Position numbers and translations under genes: made by a program
Assembly: GCA_041179245.1 (NCBI GenBank)
Contig: JBEGTT010000005.1
Span: forward strand, 1 to 7,153
DNA length: 7,153 bases
Reading direction: 5' to 3'
Source of the DNA: JBEGTT01 sp041179245
Lineage (GTDB): Bacteria; Pseudomonadota; Gammaproteobacteria; Burkholderiales; Rhodocyclaceae
Shown: in pieces, positions 4,211-7,153 of the stretch
Layout: the number at the start of each line of letters is the position of its first letter
Numbering within the stretch: the stretch's first letter is position 1
The notes under the pieces: generated by a model
Databases searched by the model: none
What the model was told of the DNA's origin: nothing
The model's input: only the letters and a program-made list of their open reading frames with translations

Positions 4211-7153
4211 ATGCTTGAACGTCTGGTTACCTTTGCCTTATCGCAGCGTATTTTTATCCTAACGCTGGTCGGCGTCATTATTGCCTTTGGTGGGTATTCA
4301 CTAGCCAACCTGCCTATTGAAGCCTTCCCTGATGTACAGGATGTTCAAGTCAGCATCGTTACCCAAGCACCGGGACAAGCACCGGCAGAAGTTGAGCGCA
4401 GTATTTCCCTGCCGATTGAACGGGAAATGAACGGTGTGCCACGCATGACTCAGCTGCGTTCTGTCTCTATCACCGGTTTGTCCATTGTGACGCTGACCTT
4501 TGCCGATGGCACTGACGATTATTTTGCTCGCCAGCAAGTCATGGAAAAGTTACAAGGTGTCGCCCTACCGGCAGGTGTACAGCCCGATTTAGCGCCGCTA
4601 ACAACCGCAGTAGGTGAAGTTTATCGTTATGTGATTGATGCCCCAGCCGATATGCCCATGTACGAAGTACGTGCGCTGCAAGATTGGGTTGTTCGCCCTG
4701 CTTTACGCCGTGTTCCTGGAGTTGCCGATGTCATCAGCTTCGGTGGCTCCATCAAGGAATATCAGGTTCGAGTCGACCCGCACCGTTTGAAAAAACATGG
4801 CGTGAGTCTGGATCAAGTCAGTCAATCTCTAAGTAAAAACAACGGCAATGCGGGCGGTGGATTAATGCGCCGAGGTGATGAAGCACTGGTGGTTCGCTCG
4901 ATTGGTTTGTTCACCAGTGTTCAGGATATTGGCCGGATGACAGTAGACGTCCGTGATGGTCGCCCGATTCTGGTCAGCGATGTAGCCCAAGTCGAAATTG
5001 GCCCCCGCCCACTGTCCGGCATCGTGTCTTTTAATGATCGGGATGATGTTGTTCAGGGTATTGTACAAATGTCCAAGGGGCAGAACGCCAGCACCGTCGT
5101 TGAATCCATCATTCAGCGAATGCAGGAGATCGATGGAAAACTCCCCCCCGGCGTCCGCTTGCATCCCATTTACGACCGGACAGAACTGGTACATCACACC
5201 GTACATACGGTCACTGAAAATCTCATTGTCGGCGCCTTATTGGTGGTCGGTATTCTGATGTTATTTTTGCGTTCATGGTTTGCCGCAGCAGTTGTTGCGC
5301 TGGTGATTCCACTCTCTCTGCTGATCGCCTTCATCATGATGCACCTGCGTGGTGTGGCAGCTAATCTAATCTCTCTGGGCGCAGTCGACTTCGGGATCAT
5401 TATTGATGGTGCCGTGGTCTTGGTTGAGGCTTTGATGGTGCGACTGGCACTGGGCACCAAGGATGGCAACCCGCTGCATCAAACCCTGCAGTGGCGAATG
5501 CTGACCCTAAAACACACCGCCATCGATATGGGCCAGCCGATTATTTTTTCCAAAGCCATCATCATTCTGGCCTTTTTGCCCATTTTTACCTTCCAGCGCG
5601 TTGAAGGAAAGATGTTCTCCCCGATGGCTTACACCCTCACTTTTGCCATTGTGGGCGCGATTTTGCTCACCCTAACGCTAACGCCAGCGCTCACCTCGTT
5701 CTATCTCAAATATCACACGCTAGAAGAAACTCACTTGCACTGGATGGAAACCCTCCAGAGGAAATACCGAGAATTAATCGCTTGGTCCGAGTGGCGACGC
5801 AAAAAAATTGTTCGCGGTTCATTGCTTGCACTGGGAGCATCGCTGGCAATCGTACCGTTCTTAGGCAGTGAGTTTTTACCCAAACTCGACGAAGGCAATA
5901 TCTGGCTGACCATTACGCTACCGCCTGCCACGACCTTGAGTAAAACCAAAGAAATTGAGCAGTCTGTCCGCAAAATTCTGCTGAGCTATCCCGAAGTGAA
6001 CAAGGTGATTGCTCAAGTGGGGCGTCCCGATGACGGCACCGACCCCAAAGGCCCCAACAATCTGGAAGTGTTGGCTGACTTAAAGCCTCGCGACACCTGG
6101 CGCTTTGCCGAGAAAGACGATCTGATCGCCGATATGACCGAACAGATTCGCAGTCTGCCGGGCGTTCCCACCAACTTCTCCCAAGTCATTCAGGACAACG
6201 TAGAAGAATCCATTTCTGGGGTTAAAGGTGCCATTGCGATTAAGATTTTTGGCTCTGACTTAGAAATTCTCGAAGACAAGGCCACCCAAGTTGCCAGCAT
6301 TTTAAGGACCGTACAGGGATCAACCGATGTGGGCGTTATCAAGGTCAGTGGCCAAACGGAACTCGATATATCGATTAATCGGGAACGCCTTGCCCGCTAC
6401 CCCTTAGCGATTGCTGACGTAAATTTAGCGGTTCAAACTGCCCTCGCCGGCGCAACCGTATCTACGTTCTATGAAGACGACCGCCAGTACGACATCGTGC
6501 TGCGCCTGCAAAAATCGTTCAGGGATGCGGTCGATGACGTAGGCGAACTTCCCCTAGCGTTACCTGATGGCAAAACCATTCCACTGTCTGCCGTAGCTGA
6601 TATTGAGGTCAAACAAGGCCCAGCACGGATTGCCCGCGAGGCTGGCGGTCGTTATGTGGCTGTCAAATCAAATTTGCTTGGGCGAGATCAGGGTAGTTTT
6701 GTGGCGGAAGCCATGGAACGCGTCAGCAAGGAAGTCCACCTACCCAATGGTTACAGCATCACGTGGGGAGGCCAGTTTGAAAATCAGCAACGGGCGACCA
6801 AACGACTTGCCGTCATCGTGCCTTTATCTGTGCTGGGTATTTTCGTGCTGTTGTTTTGGGCCTTTGGTTCCATGCGTTTTGCCGGCCTAGTTCTGTTCAT
6901 GGTGCCATTTACCTGGATTGGTGCGATTGGAGGTTTGGCAATGGCAGGCCTGCACATGTCAGTCTCAGCTGCGGTTGGATTCATTGCAGTGGCCGGGATT
7001 TCAGTGCAAAACGGCGTGATCATGGTTGAACAATTTGTTGAAGGCATTCGTGATGGCCAATCCATTACCGACGCAGTTCGCGATGGTGCGGTTACCCGCC
7101 TTCGCCCTATCTTAATGACGGCCCTAATGGCCGGCTTGGGACTGCTACCTGCT
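4211..7153 (+). CDS. czcA: Heavy-metal efflux RND pump, CzcA family, 3' end outside the window
   Basis: The frame is open without a break for 981 codons to the right edge. The family is usually about 1,020-1,060 residues, so the last transmembrane segment and tail are missing. It is an inner-membrane proton/metal antiporter that takes divalent cations into a tripartite channel. TM1 is at about residues 12-32, the first periplasmic porter domain at 33-335, TM2-TM6 at 338-497, TM7 near 533-555, the second porter domain to about 866, and TM8-TM11 from 867 to the edge. In TM4, DFGIIIDGAVVLVE places Asp393, Asp399 and Glu406 with the same spacing as the proton-relay residues Asp402, Asp408 and Glu415 of Cupriavidus CzcA. 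Cu/Ag pumps of CusA type lack this DFG motif, so Co, Zn, Cd or Ni is the likelier cargo. Other family marks are LPIEAFPDVQDVQV near the N-terminus and EESISGVKGAIAIKIFG in the second porter domain. The start has AAAGG 11 bases upstream, overlapping the adaptor's stop. Confidence 0.92.
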   Translation, partial: MLERLVTFALSQRIFILTLVGVIIAFGGYSLANLPIEAFPDVQDVQVSIVTQAPGQAPAEVERSISLPIEREMNGVPRMTQLRSVSITGLSIVTLTFADGTDDYFARQQVMEKLQGVALPAGVQPDLAPLTTAVGEVYRYVIDAPADMPMYEVRALQDWVVRPALRRVPGVADVISFGGSIKEYQVRVDPHRLKKHGVSLDQVSQSLSKNNGNAGGGLMRRGDEALVVRSIGLFTSVQDIGRMTVDVRDGRPILVSDVAQVEIGPRPLSGIVSFNDRDDVVQGIVQMSKGQNASTVVESIIQRMQEIDGKLPPGVRLHPIYDRTELVHHTVHTVTENLIVGALLVVGILMLFLRSWFAAAVVALVIPLSLLIAFIMMHLRGVAANLISLGAVDFGIIIDGAVVLVEALMVRLALGTKDGNPLHQTLQWRMLTLKHTAIDMGQPIIFSKAIIILAFLPIFTFQRVEGKMFSPMAYTLTFAIVGAILLTLTLTPALTSFYLKYHTLEETHLHWMETLQRKYRELIAWSEWRRKKIVRGSLLALGASLAIVPFLGSEFLPKLDEGNIWLTITLPPATTLSKTKEIEQSVRKILLSYPEVNKVIAQVGRPDDGTDPKGPNNLEVLADLKPRDTWRFAEKDDLIADMTEQIRSLPGVPTNFSQVIQDNVEESISGVKGAIAIKIFGSDLEILEDKATQVASILRTVQGSTDVGVIKVSGQTELDISINRERLARYPLAIADVNLAVQTALAGATVSTFYEDDRQYDIVLRLQKSFRDAVDDVGELPLALPDGKTIPLSAVADIEVKQGPARIAREAGGRYVAVKSNLLGRDQGSFVAEAMERVSKEVHLPNGYSITWGGQFENQQRATKRLAVIVPLSVLGIFVLLFWAFGSMRFAGLVLFMVPFTWIGAIGGLAMAGLHMSVSAAVGFIAVAGISVQNGVIMVEQFVEGIRDGQSITDAVRDGAVTRLRPILMTALMAGLGLLPA

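Noticed and set aside
4117..7065. Short open frames on both strands within the pump gene region
   Set aside because: All are shadows of the continuous 981-codon pump frame, which carries the family motifs throughout.
1..7153. CRISPR array, rRNA, tRNA, riboswitch or complete insertion sequence
   Set aside because: No regularly spaced repeats, cloverleaf patterns, rRNA stretches, transposase motifs or paired terminal repeats were seen on either strand.

Overview
The window reads as chromosomal or island DNA from a Gram-negative proteobacterium, most likely a gammaproteobacterium. The basis is the inner-membrane RND metal-efflux genes at the right end, which need an outer membrane, together with moderate GC and proteobacterial-looking protein sequence. 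No species can be named from the sequence.

Layout: (1) Positions 1-314 hold no convincing complete gene. A short open frame runs off the left edge on the minus strand (1-85), and a weak terminator-like hairpin lies downstream of the first nuclease gene. (2) Positions 315-2807 form a compact accessory module. A minus-strand gene (315-1268) encodes a protein with a PD-(D/E)XK nuclease-like core and a QxxxY motif. It is divergent from a plus-strand pair: a small XRE-family regulator (1393-1764) and a restriction-endonuclease-like protein (best start 1845, end 2807) that resembles the PGN_0703 family. The divergent intergenic region (1269-1392) carries a half-site inverted repeat that could be the regulator's operator. 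No DNA methyltransferase is visible. (3) Positions 2808-3017 are non-coding: a probable terminator, two pairs of short direct repeats reminiscent of integrase arm-site regions, an inverted repeat and a 16-codon open frame. This could be the scarred edge of an integrated element, but no integrase gene is present. (4) Positions 3018-7153 hold two tandem genes of a heavy-metal efflux RND system: a CzcB-type periplasmic adaptor, then, 14 bases later, a CzcA-type proton-driven pump that runs off the right edge about 40-80 residues short of its expected end.

How the parts work together: the adaptor and pump should form a tripartite efflux complex with an outer-membrane channel, exporting divalent metals such as Co, Zn, Cd or Ni. 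The channel gene (czcC-like) usually sits just upstream of the adaptor and is absent there. The nuclease/XRE module looks like a defence or restriction cassette placed next to the metal operon. The nuclease and pump assignments rest on motifs read directly. The defence role and the mobile-element border are inferences.
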